Below are positions 53,924 through 64,000 of a DNA stretch of 64,000 nt, piece after piece. A program made the position numbers and the translations under genes. The DNA is taken from NCBI GenBank assembly GCA_002897115.2, contig BCIH01000001.1, forward strand, positions 1,001,508-1,065,507, written 5' to 3'. Position 1 is the first letter of the stretch. Each line of letters starts with the position of its first letter. The notes beneath the pieces were generated by a model. It did no database searches. It was not told the origin of the DNA and saw only the letters and a list, made by a program, of their open reading frames with translations. This stretch comes from Prototheca cutis (taxonomy: Eukaryota > Chlorophyta > Trebouxiophyceae > Chlorellales > Chlorellaceae).

Positions 53924-56900
53924 TCAAGCCATCGCTACCTGCTGGGCGTCAGAGGCCAGCACACCTTCCCACAGCCCTTGCACAGCGTTTTGCTGTGCAT
54001 ACTCGTCCCAGTTGGGCATGGCACCCATGGCTTCCTTGAAGGCATTGTATAAAAACCAGATCTGCAGCGAGAGGAAATGGTTTGTAGATCGGATACCCAA
54101 GCAACGCATGTACTGAGGGCCGGTCAAAGGCAATGCAATGCATGCACATTACATTCCAAAACCCTTCCACAGGCCCTTCAGGAATACCGCTCAGCTCGCC
54201 AGACAAGATATTCACCTGTTCATTCCGGACGCCCTTTGGCGGCGCCGTGAGATTGGCCAGCGGCGGGTGCTCATAGTGATAGCGCTTGTCAAATCGGTAA
54301 AAGGCCTCTGGGCCTGCATGTGCGCACATGTTTGGAAAGGAGAAGGTGATGAGCCATTCCAAGCAAGACCCCAATGGCAGCTGCTGCCTCAATGCACGTT
54401 CTGGACATGGCATGCCAGCCAGCCAGTCAGTGCAAGGTTTGGAACAACCCACCCAACGGGGCCAATTTATGCATGTGAAGAATCGATCGAGCCACTGATG
54501 CCCTGCACCCGGAACTGCCCAATGTCCCGCAACCACCGCAGGGCCCAATCAAATCGAACAATGCACGAGGGCGCACGTGGATCATGGTATCCTGCATTGA
54601 ACAATGGGAGACATGCAGCGTGAGCGACAGACCTATTGTGATCAGGAATGCTGCCAGTGCGTCCCCGCCAGAGCTTGCCAATCCCTCCAACCAGCCACGG
54701 TGCTCCCCAACAATCCACCTTACAGCAACTCCACAGCCACACACCTTGTTCGTTGTATTCCCAGGCATAAGTATAGTGCAGAATATAAAACGGCTGGAGG
54801 TGCGTCGGTCCGTATGGCGGCTGGGACATCATCTGCATTGATTTTTGGTTGGGGATGAGGGAAGCGGCTTGGTAACGTCTGTTCAGTTTCACCAAGAAAA
54901 CTCCTCCATTTTTCGTGAGGTGATGATGGACAAGCCCACGCAACCGAGCCCAAACTCCCACGTGGCTCAGGGGTGCGCCCGCCTGCCCCCTGTCGCCCAC
55001 CCCGTGCCTACCATGGGGTCTAGGTCGACGTCATGGATCCCCGCATGGTACATGCCAAAGACAAAGGCGTTCATCTCGTGCATGAAACCAAAGACCTGTC
55101 GTGGAAAGGAAGAATTGTATTCTGGGTGGGTGCGCGAGCACTGTGGGAAACAGCATGGAGAGCTACTCTCCATGCCAGCAGCAAGCTCCATCTGCCTCAG
55201 CACTTGCAAATGGCATCAGAACCTCCACCATGGACAGAATCCGATGCAGTAAAAGCCAGGTATCTCAACCTTGCTGTTCCACAAACAATTTCAAGACCAG
55301 ACCCACACAACGTCCATGCACCTCGAGCGCTTTAGGGTCGGAGTGGATGAGTGAGCCATANNAGAGCCACAGCGGCGCCGTCTTTTTGAGATCCTCCATC
55401 GTCATGAGCATGGGAGAGCTCCCTGCACAGCTGGCGGGTGGTTATGTGACCAGGCTTGTACTGTTAGCAGGAATGCAGGTCCCACCCACCCCACCTCAAC
55501 ACAAGAAAGGCCATGGCCCCCACAAGAGAACACCCCCCCCCTTTTCCCATGACAACACACCGGTTGGGGCAATCTTGTTTTCAATCTCGCTGCGGTTGAG
55601 TGGCCCGACGTACTTGCGAACGATCTCCAGCTGGTGGGTCATGGCTGACTGGATGTACCAGAAGGGCCACGCCATTGGTCGGTCATTAATCATCAAATTT
55701 GGCATGGGCCGGACCCAGACGTGGTCTGGTTCCATCATGAACACATACTTCTCTGGAATGACTGCCTGCTTGCTCCACTGCATGAATGCATAGGGCCGGT
55801 TCAGGGCCAGGTACTCGGGGTCCTCCATGCCCCCCGGCAGCTTGTCTACCACGTATGTCGGGATCTCATACATCAAATCATCGGCCTGGCCGCTGTGCAG
55901 CAGCCGCGTGTATCCGCCCATCTGTAGAGAGTGCATGTGGGGGGGGGATGGGGCGCGGGGAGGGGGGGTTTTAAGAATTTCAACATGTGGAGAGAGATCC
56001 TTGGGAAGGAAAGAACTGGGTAACAGTGGTCATACCAAACGCATCTGTCTTCTAGTCAATTTATCTCCCAGGCAGCAGGACCCCCCCCCCCCCCCCCCCC
56101 CCAACACAGAATCAACTCCCTCCAGGATGCGCACATGGCACGTGGCCTGCTTGCTGCAGGCCTGCTTGACTTTGCGGTAGTGGTAGTAGTTGATACGCGA
56201 CTGCCAGTGCACGGGCCGGCCCTGCGCCGACACCACCACATGGTACCGCCGGTCCGCGCCGGGATCCTGTGTGGCGCGGCGTTGCGGTTGATAGATCATG
56301 TGCCGAGAGGGTGATATGGTTACCGGGTTCTGTGCAGAATCATGTTCATGGAAACAGAGTGTGTGCAGGTGCATGCAGGGAGGAGCATTGCTGCACCCAG
56401 GATACAGATGTCGGTCTGCACACGAAAATACCCCAAACCCCGCCCATGTATGCCAACCAGCGCACCACGGTGGATGCGGGGCGCTCGGGGCGGGGCACCG
56501 CGATGCCCGACACGGTAGGCACGTCTGGGCCCGATGTGATTGGGAACTCCCATGGCCGGGGCTGCAGAGGGCCGGAGATGAGCAAGGCATTCAAGCATTG
56601 GTTGTGGAAGGGCGGTGCCGGCACTGGAAGCAAACTACACTCGGCAGGGATGCACAGACAGACGCCGACTGCATGCTCGCACCAAGTAGTGGAGGCTGCA
56701 CGCGCCTCGGTTGCAGTACGGCTGGGATCCATCACAAAAATTCCACACTGTGCATGGGGAGATGGGACCGTCTGTTGTTCTTCTTCTGATGCAGCCATCG
56801 AATTCTTCGATCCCTTTCAGGGAGTCCATGGCAATGACAGGCATTGCCATGGAGGGTGCACTGCTGTTCAGAGGCACCGTGGTGGCCCCTTTGTCAAGGG

Positions 56901-58076
56901 ACCCCAGGGATTGTGTCCATCTTCAGGAAACCCAGTTGATATGAATGACGTTCTGTAGACAGACACAACACCCACGGTTCCATCGTCCAGCTGCCCCCCA
57001 AACAAGACATGCCTGGCCCCTTCGTTAACAGCACAGCCCACATACCATTGCAGGGTGCCCCATCACTCTCCGGCACCGGCTTGTAGTGGCGGCAAGCCTC
57101 GCAGCATTCACCGGTGCTGTTCAGGATGAGCTGGTCGCCTGCCACCAGCTCCTCCCCGAGCATCCTGTTGCGGGTTCAGGACAGGAAAGTGGGAATGAGT
57201 GCCGGGTGCTGTGGACTCAATCTGCCGTTCTATCTACAGATGGGATGCCAGCTGCATGCACCGGGGATATATTGAGGGCGACGGCGCAAGAACACCCCGA
57301 ATGACTCGACACTCACTCAGAGTTGCGCCGGGCATGACAGGCACCAGCCATGAACCTCCTGCCGTGGAAACCGTCATCCTGGATGCGGATCCGGGGGTCT
57401 GCTATCTTGGTAGTCGTCCATTTCAGTTTCTTCTTCGCCCCGCGGCCAGGGACGGCCTGGCCGACTGCTGCTGCGGTCGCTGTGGAAGAAGCGGCCGCCG
57501 GCTGGGCAGCGGCTGCCGTGGCATCGGCGACCGTAGCTCCCTGTACAGAGACATCGTCGTTGCTGCCTGCCGTGGCTGCCTGCTGCTGAGCTGCACTGGC
57601 CCCCTGGGCTGCCGCTGGGCTCTCGGGAGCTGCGGTCTGCTGTGTCGAAGGCAGCACCACGGTTGCTCCAGTGATCTGCTCTGGATTGCTCAGGTTTGCA
57701 CTTGATGTGGCAGATTCAGCTAGAACTGATATGTTAGAGCCTTCCTCTGCGTGCGTGGAGCCACCGGTGACTGTGACCACAGGCCAATCCGCGGGCGGAG
57801 CCTCCGGGCCTGCGCACAAATTCGCGGAAGTGGGGCGACCAAGCAGTCGCAAGAGGGGCCATGGGAAATTGGCTGCGGGCATGCGGACACCCATGCGTGC
57901 GTACCTGCTATAAATGGCTTTGGAGTGTCGTCGCGGGCCATACGGGGATCAGGCAGGATCGCGTCATTGGCCCGGCCAGTGGCCACCACGGCTGCTGCCA
58001 GCGACAGGCAGGCCAGGCTGCATAGCCCCATGATAAAGCTCACACGCCGTCCAGACAAGCTTCTTATTGCCTTCAT
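53924..58076 (-). CDS. HPAT: Hydroxyproline O-arabinosyltransferase with N-terminal PAN/apple-like module
   Basis: Golgi enzyme arabinosylating hydroxyproline. Twelve exons in phase: 57905-58076, 57317-57809, 57046-57164, 56683-56747, 56466-56561, 56135-56266, 55561-55921, 55322-55422, 55012-55095, 54745-54832, 54216-54313, 53924-54061; 648 residues. A membrane anchor (VSFIMGLCSLACLSLAAAVV) and an Ala/Thr-rich stem come first. Residues about 222-283 form a cysteine module, GECCEACRHYKPVPES then CNVWNFCDGSQPYCNRGACS, like algal PAN/apple domains. The HPAT domain follows: RYHVVVSAQGRPVHWQSRIN, GGYTRLLHSGQADDLMYEIP, YVFMMEPDHVWVRPMPNL (acidic motif), NKIAPTGSSPMLMTMEDLKK, FYILHYTYAWEYNEQ, EAFYRFDKRYHYEHPP and MGAMPNW. 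NN at 55361 alters one codon. Clear paralogue of 8262-10464, yet closer to plant HPATs. Confidence 0.93.
56083..56102. repeat. Poly-C tract in HPAT intron 6
   Basis: Twenty C (G on the coding strand) shortly after the exon 6 donor. Confidence 0.95.
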
Positions 58077-58370
58077 GTGATCCACATTGTTTTTGTTGTC
58101 AAATGTTCTCCTATCTGGAACAGTTTGTGGGTGTTCCGGCCGTGTTGTCCGATCAGATGGGCACCTCCAACACCAGCTGTTGCCCGCGGAGTCGGAGTTG
58201 GGCGCGACAAGAAGGGGGATCCCGAATCACGGACAACGGTCCCTGCTGTTCCGTAGCACAGCACGTGCATGGAGCACCTACAATATGTAATGCATTGAAT
58301 CGGGCATAAAAATCCTTGTTGGCTGCATAGTTCTCGAAGCGGGGCTGTCGCGGGTGCAGGCCTGCACGTC
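58077..58370. promoter_or_regulatory. Divergent promoter region HPAT / AIR carboxylase
   Basis: 294 bases between two opposing start codons; no clear core element recognised. Confidence 0.5.
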
Positions 58371-61015
58371 ATGCGGGTGGCACAACCAACCATGAGCCTG
58401 CCCACCACTGGTGGGTGCGCGCGTGCCATGTGCGCCCCATTCACATCGCACCAGACGCAGTTGCGAAGCTTGACAGCGAGGGCGCCAGGCCGGTTGCCCC
58501 GGAATGGCTCCCAAGCCAAGGGGGCCAGGGCCCACTCCAGGGCGCTCGTTCTAGCCGCTGCGAGCGCCTCATCCCAGGGCCAGGACAGCGCCCAGCGGGC
58601 AATCAAGACCGTGGGAGTTCTTGGAGGCGGCCAACTGGGCTTGATGCTGGCTGAAGCAGCGGTAAGAGGGTTTGGGCTGTCGTGAAGTGTTGTGTAGGTT
58701 GACAGGAGCGCAGTCCCCGTGTCTCACCCCCAGGAGCAGCACCCTGCATGCAACTCCGCTCCATCCATCAACTTCATCCAGGAGGACCTGGGGCTACGCA
58801 TCAAGGTGCTGGACCCCACGCCCGGCTGCCCCGCGTCGAGTGTGGCGGAGCAGGTGCATGGCAGCTTCACCGACCCCAAGGCCATTGCTGAATTTGCCAA
58901 GGGCGTGGACATGCTGACTGTGGAAATTGAGCACGTGGACGCCGACGCGCTGGAGGTACGTCTGTTGTCAGTTGCATGGAGCTGGAAAGCGCAGGGGTGC
59001 ATTCGTGCATGGGACTATCATCGCCGAGCGTGCGGGGAGTATGGTTTCCCGTGCAAGGCATAGCTCTTTCCACATCCCGTTCATCCACTTCAAGCAATGC
59101 AATAACACCGCCCATGGCTGCACAGGCTGCAGCGGCTGCGGCAGGGATCGAGGCACACCCCAGCCCAGCGGTGCTGCGTGTGATTCAGGACAAGTGGGCG
59201 CAGAAGCAGCACTTTGCGGCGGCAGGCGTGCCGTGTGCGCCCGCAGGCTCCGTTGCGTCTGAGGTCGACCTCGCTGCCTTTGGCGAGGAGCATGGCTACC
59301 CCTTCATGCTCAAGGCCCGGCGTCTGGCATACGACGGCCGGGGCAATGCGGTCGTGGACTCTCCTGACACAGCCGCTGCAGCTGTCACGGCGCTGGGAGG
59401 CTATGGCCAGGGTCTGTATGCCGAGGCCTGGGTTCCCTTTAAGGCCGAGGTGGCGGTGATGGTGGTTCGCGACCGGCGCGGCAACCTGACCCCCTTCCCC
59501 GCCGTCCAGACCCTGCACCGGGACAGCATCTGCGTGCTGACCGAGGCCCCGCCGGCGGGTCTGCCGCCCTCGCTGTGCGAGCTGGCCCAGAGCGTTGCGA
59601 TGCAGGCCGTGGCCTCCCTCCCCGGCGCCGGGGTCTACGGCGTCGAGCTCTTCCTCGTCGAGGGTGGTGGGACTGATGGAAATGGTGCTGGAGTTTCGGA
59701 ACAGGATGGTGCCATGACAGCAGCAACGTCTGCACGGCTGCTGTTGAACGAGGTGGCTCCCCGGCCGCACAACTCCGGCCACTACACTATCGAAGCTTGC
59801 GCGACGTCGCAGTACGCGGCGCACCTGCAGGCCGTGATGGGCCTGCCCGTGGGGCCCACGGCCCTGACCTGCGGCGCGGCCATCATGGGCAACATCCTCG
59901 GAGATGCGGCCGGCGAGGAGGCCAATGCCGCCCGCGTGGCGGCCATGCGCAAGACCGCGGAGCAGATGCCGGGGTGCGCGCTGCACTGGTATGGCAAGGC
60001 TGGCTACAAGGACAAGCGCAAGCTGGGACACTTTACGGTGACGGCGAGCAATCGGGCTGCCGCGCGGCGTGCGCTCGCCAAGGTCGATGCAAACCTCGCT
60101 GACGAGCTCGAGCGCACCGCGCCTCTTACAAGCAGCGAGTCAGCCGCTGCCCAACCGCCACGCGTCGGCATCCTGATGGGCTCCGACTCTGACCTCCCGA
60201 CCATGCGTGCCGCGGCCGAGGTGCTGACTGAATTTGGCGTCCCCGTCGAAGTCCAGATCGTCTCCGCCCACAGGTAGCTAGTAGGGAGTTGTAGCTCTCC
60301 GGTGCCGTTCTGTTTTGCTTGTCGCAGACATGCTAGAATCGGTGCAGGGCACGACCATACCTCTCTTGACCAGAGAACAACACTTCTATTATCATTACTA
60401 CAAACCATAACAGGACGCCAGGCCTGATGGCAGAGTACGCGAGCCGGGCGGCAGCGCGGGGCGTGCAGGTCATCATTGCCGGCGCCGGCGGCGCGGCGCA
60501 CCTCCCGGGCATGCTGGCGGCCCAGACCCCGCTCCCAGTCATCGGTGTGCCCGTCGTGCCAGCTGGCGCCCGCCTGGACGGCATGGACGCCCTCCTTTCC
60601 ATCTGCCAGGTCGGTTGAAAAAAAAACTCGGTGTGTGTGTGTGTGTGTGTGTGCGTGTGTGTGTGTGTGTGGGTGGGTGGGTGGGTGGGTGGGTGGGGGG
60701 GAAGGCGGAAGGCCGTGATATGTCCTTGGCATGTACATGCAAAGAAAAACATCTGGCCACCACAGCTCTCTCATGAACCCTTTCCACCCACCCAATTCCA
60801 CTGACAAGCAGATGCCCAAGGGGGTGCCTGTGGCGACGGTGGCTATTGGCAATGCGGCAAATGCGGGGCTGCTGGCCGTCCGCATCCTGGCATCGTCCGA
60901 TCCAGAGCTCCTCCTGCGCATGGAGGAGTACCAAGCAGGCATGACCAGTATGGTCATGGGTAAACGCGAAACGATGGCTGCCGAAGGCTGGCAGATGTAC
61001 GGCCTGAAGAAGTGA
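58371..61015 (+). CDS. PUR6: Phosphoribosylaminoimidazole carboxylase, PurK-PurE fusion
   Basis: Carboxylates AIR to CAIR in de novo purine synthesis. Exons 58371-58661, 58782-58955, 59126-60273, 60414-60609, 60812-61015 join in phase; 670 residues. An Ala/Arg/Ser-rich start (about 75 residues) is a plastid transit peptide. The PurK ATP-grasp part opens [19 protein letters not shown], then [68 protein letters not shown] and [19 protein letters not shown]. The PurE part is [36 protein letters not shown] across intron 3, [20 protein letters not shown] and [20 protein letters not shown]. This order is that of plant and fungal bifunctional enzymes. Intron 4 contains (TG)n and (TGGG)n repeats. Confidence 0.96.
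60631..60700. repeat. (TG)n plus (T/GGG)n repeat in PUR6 intron 4
   Basis: About 40 bases of TG with one interruption, followed by GGGT repeats and a G run; G-quadruplex-capable on the coding strand. Confidence 0.9.
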
Positions 61016-61417
61016 AGCCACTGGCGCTCGTGACGAAGAGCCCTGGTAGTATTCGCGATGAGGGGCCCGCCTTCTTTGGCCCACAGCAGAGGGCCTCACG
61101 GCTGCCTGACCAGCAATGATGCCATCCATACAGTATCCTTGCACAGACTGGCCGTCCTCCAAACACAACACCAGGACTTGTTTCACAAAGAAGGGGCACT
61201 GGCGCCTTCCCAAAGAAGCACAGTGTGTCCGTCAGCGGACTGGAGGAAGCCCGTGTGCTCCCCATCATGGGATAGATAGTCAAGAGGACCGGGGACGCAA
61301 CGCAGAGGTGGGCTGGGGTGCCAGGGTTGGGCGTCGTCAGTGGCAGTGGATCAAACGTATAACCCGTATCCCCCCGGCCCTCATACACGCCGCCAGCCCG
61401 GAATCAGTACAGTGGCA
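61016..61417. other. Convergent 3' region PUR6 / GAT-like gene
   Basis: 402 bases between two stop codons; nothing beyond the two 3' UTRs expected. Confidence 0.5.
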
Positions 61418-62419
61418 TCAGTCAAAGCTGATGAGCGGTGACTCCTCCCGTGGGGGGGCCGCGACCGGCGGCGGCGGGGGTGCGAGCTCGGTCTTGTCGG
61501 CTGCCGGCGGCGGGGCCTGTTCCTCCAGACAGCTGTTCAGCATGTCCAGAGCCTCAATTGCCTGACTGTACAGCGCCTCATCCCCACCCGTGTAATCGCC
61601 AATCAAGCCGCGGAGTTGAGCCTGCAGGGTTTTGGGCGGGCGAAGACGGTGATGTCTGGACGTGCATGTTCACGATATCCTGCTTGCTTTGCCCGTTTAC
61701 TTCACGAGGACAGGCTGCCACGGCCCGAGCGATGCCGACCCAGAGGCATCCTAAACACGTTCCCTACCTGCAACTGCTTTGCGGTGGACTTCATCTCGTC
61801 GGCTGCTGATCCATGCTCCTGCAGGGACACCATCTCCCACAGGATTGCCGCGGCGTCCTTGGCCAGCACTGTCAGCTCGCGCAGCTCGTCCACCTGCCGA
61901 GGGGGAGGGCCCGGGTGGAGTGGGCTGCCTGCCCTTGGCGAGCTGAGGCCCGGCAAGACGATCCCGCAGGTACAATCATCAAGGACCAGCAACTGTGCCA
62001 TAACCTACAGACAAGGGCAGATCCCCATGTACTGGATGCTGCATGTGCACAGCAGGCAGCCCAACAACGTCTGCCGACCTGGGAGGGCAGTCCTGCCGTG
62101 CTGAAACTGGTCGGGCCACCTGGGGCTGCAGGGGGCCGGTAGGCCTGCGGGGGTGGCACGCCATGGCTGCGCTCGTAGTCGTCCGTCTCGTCCTGGGCGG
62201 ACACTAATGGCCTCTCCAGGTTGTCGAGCTCATCATAGCCCTGTGACGGCGCAGGCCCGGAGAAGTCGCATGCGGGGCCTGGTTCGGGGCAGGGAAGTGA
62301 TCACCGACAGCCTCGTCACGCATGCAAGAACAGAACCGCACCTGATGCTTTGCTCCCAAAAGGGACTGAAATTTCGCTTTGAAATCGTTGACACGTCTGC
62401 TGAAGGTCGACCCCGACAT
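61418..62419 (-). CDS. Small GAT-like domain protein with C-terminal clathrin box
   Basis: Four exons in phase: 62342-62419, 62079-62240, 61768-61893, 61418-61621; 189 residues. It begins MSGSTFSRRVNDFKAKFQ; a linker has YDELDNLERPLV and a Pro-rich part. Two helical exons, DELRELTVLAKDAAAILWEM and AQLRGLIGDYTGGDEALYSQ then AIEALDMLNSCLEE, resemble the three-helix GAT domain of TOM1/TOL and GGA adaptors, which binds ubiquitin or Arf. The very end, PLISFD, fits the clathrin box L-I-x-F-D. There is no VHS domain, so if related to TOM1-like proteins it is a short form. Role inferred: ubiquitin-dependent endosomal sorting; not proven. Confidence 0.6.
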
Positions 62420-63448
62420 GACGTCTTGGGTTGCGGAGGAGGGGTTGGGAGCCCACAAGTCCCTACAACAGGCGCCTGGCAGGTCGCACAGAAACCTCTT
62501 GATGACCGTTACTTGGATGTCACTACTGAGAAATATCTTACAATTGCAAAATTCCGCGTTTCCATCGCCATCAGGAAAGATCGCGTGAACATCGCGACGA
62601 TGACCTGATGATTCCACGGGATCTGCCACCTTTCGCTCCTCGCTCGTCCGCAACCTTGCACGCCCCAAGCCCCGGGCCGGGCAACGACATGGCCATGCCA
62701 ACCTGAACTGCAAACCCCATCCACAACCATGGACTTGCGCCGTTGTCTCTGATTGTTTTATCTTGGTCTGCATAATCACTCATGATGCTTGGCAGCTCGG
62801 TTCGTCTTCCATTCCCTGGCACGGTCAGGGCCGGGCCACAGCCCGTCCAACTGCTGACCTCGCCGGCAGTGTGTCGGGGAAGCCTTGCCATCAAGCTCTC
62901 CATCGGGTCCCGGTCAGGCCTCCGCAATGGTGAGTCATCATTGCAGTGATCCGATTTGGGAGACGGAGCATGGGCTGGTCGTGTGGGCTGCAGCTTGACT
63001 AGGGTGGTGGCGGCGCTGGATGGACTCGGGTAGGTGACCCCTCCACCAGTACCAGAGCGCAGAATGAAACCCATTACGGCACTTGGTCCTGGTTCCTTTG
63101 GTATTACATTTGTTTGCTGGTCCTAGCTTGGCACCTTGATGTGCTGGTCCCACTGGCCTGGGTGATGAAGCTCTTGCCGGCTGGAACCAGCTGCGGAGGG
63201 AAATGTGCGGCGGTCCCCCACAAACTCCTTCAACTCTCCCAAACCACTGCAGGCTCCCTGAGGCAAAATGGCCCCCGGCGGGGCATCAGGGTGTGTACAT
63301 TGCATGGATCATACTCGTGCACAGATTTTGCCATGGGAACATCCATACAATCCATGGATATTCCCTTGCCACAGCATTTCCGTCCCTACATTCCCCCTCT
63401 CCCATCACTCCCCCTCCCCCCCACACACGCCAAAAACAAACACGGCAG
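62420..63448. other. Divergent region GAT-like / ArgJ, ArgJ 5' exons unresolved
   Basis: About 1 kb. The right half must contain the transit-peptide exon(s) of ArgJ and its promoter. I found no convincing start or exon; a CACTGCAG acceptor at 63244-63251 and short ORFs around 63260-63300 are candidates only. Confidence 0.4.
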
Positions 63449-64000
63449 GTATGCGGGGTGTCGTCAGAGGAGCTGGCGCAGGCGTCGTCCGGCCTGCCTG
63501 GGAACTTTGACCTTCCACGTGCCCCAATCCTGATCCCCAAGGGCCCCTGGAAGGAGATCGAGGGCGGTGTCACCGCTGCCAAGGGCTTCAAGGCCCAAGG
63601 TTGTCCTTGTGTGGGGGGAATTTTCCAGGGAAAAAAAGGGGGATTATCTGGTTGGGGCCATGCGTGCGGTTTGCCTCTTCATCCCCCGTGCACCCACNCA
63701 ATTACTCACACACATGCCCGTATCCGACATAGGCATGTACGCCAAGATGCGTGCCAAGGGCGACAAGGCAGATCTGTCGCTGGTGGTCTCCGAGCCTGCC
63801 GCAGTGGCGGCGGGCGCCTTCACTAAGAACGTCATGTGCGCCGCGCCAGTGGGTTTTTGCAAGGGCGTGCTGGCCAGACGCGAGCGTGTGTCGGCCGTGA
63901 TTTCCAATGCGGGCCAGGCCAACGCGGCGACCGGTGCGGCCGGTGATGCGGACGCAGCCGCTTCGGCCGCCGCGACTGCAGAGGCACTGGGCTTGGATGC
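63449..64000 (+). CDS. argJ: Arginine biosynthesis bifunctional protein ArgJ (glutamate N-acetyltransferase), N-terminal part
   Basis: Ornithine/glutamate acetyltransferase that recycles the acetyl group in plastid arginine synthesis. Exon 63449-63599 encodes [20 protein letters not shown] and [13 protein letters not shown]; exon 63733 onward encodes [40 protein letters not shown] and [18 protein letters not shown], matching GVTAAKGF...D.ALI.SD.PA.AAGVFT.N...AAPV and the V(V/I)SNSGNANACTG motif. The autocatalytic cleavage site (ATM(L/V)) lies beyond the window end. Five-prime exon(s) with the transit peptide are not resolved. N at 63698 is in the intron. Confidence 0.9.

Noticed and set aside
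1..64000. CRISPR array or prokaryotic operon
   Set aside because: No regularly spaced direct repeats, Shine-Dalgarno-led gene strings or uninterrupted gene clusters; genes have spliceosomal introns.
1..64000. Bacterial or viral contamination explaining the TnpB-like ORFs
   Set aside because: Both copies sit between intron-containing algal genes and one has an intron-like interruption, so they are part of the nuclear genome.

Overview
The window is nuclear DNA of a green alga, most likely a trebouxiophyte of the Chlorella/Auxenochlorella kind. It is GC-rich, and almost every gene is broken by short GT-AG introns that I could phase by hand. The gene set is that of Viridiplantae: hydroxyproline O-arabinosyltransferases, plastid-type ferritin, FtsH with a transit peptide, CPR5, cation/calcium exchanger CCX and a fused PurK-PurE enzyme. 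Several genes carry TGTAA, the usual green-algal poly(A) signal, shortly after the stop codon. Single N bases and one 100-base gap mark it as a draft assembly.

Layout, left to right. 1-2313 (-): N-terminal part of RIC1 (Golgi Rab6-GEF). 2730-3827 (+): V-ATPase proteolipid c''. 4064-6940 (-): an unassigned 813-residue WD-repeat protein. 8262-10464 (+): a first HPAT-like glycosyltransferase. 10600-11735 (+) and 16840-17970 (-): two copies of one mobile element whose ORF has the C-terminal half of a Fanzor/TnpB-type nuclease. Between them lie the Pol III subunit RPC4 (+) and the TFIIF alpha subunit (-), convergent. 18261-19807 (+): class II DnaJ. 21407-25044 (-): CCX. 25439-27819 (+): adenylosuccinate synthetase. 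28000-29579 (-): torsin-like AAA+ ATPase. 29864-31843 (+): CPR5. 32436-33671 (+): ferritin. 34395-35829 (+): RFESD-type Rieske protein. 36171-39264 (+): MCMDC2-like MCM paralogue. 39593-41619 (-): signal-peptide-peptidase-like protease. 42107-44220 (-): GATA factor. 45082-46841 (+): PP4 catalytic subunit. 48517-51329 (+): FtsH. 51541-53454 (-): EF-Ts. 53924-58076 (-): a second HPAT with a PAN/apple-like cysteine module. 58371-61015 (+): AIR carboxylase (PurKE). 61418-62419 (-): small GAT-like protein with a clathrin box. 63449-64000 (+): start of ArgJ, running off the window.

There are no operons. Genes are arranged as divergent pairs sharing 285-420 bp promoter regions (RIC1/VHA-c'', CCX/ADSS, torsin/CPR5, HPAT/PurKE) and convergent pairs with short shared 3' regions. 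Functional themes are organelle and endomembrane maintenance (V-ATPase, RIC1, torsin, CPR5, SPPL, GAT), de novo purine synthesis (ADSS and PurKE), plastid or mitochondrial proteostasis and translation (FtsH, EF-Ts, ferritin), cell-wall glycoprotein arabinosylation (two HPATs) and basal transcription (RPC4, TFIIF).

The most unusual content is the pair of Fanzor-like elements, the MCMDC2-like gene with a degenerate ATPase, the algal torsin, and the PAN-HPAT fusion. Introns are full of homopolymer G tracts (up to 57 G) and CA/TG microsatellites. Exon limits below are hand-made from splice motifs and reading phase; no transcript or database search was available.
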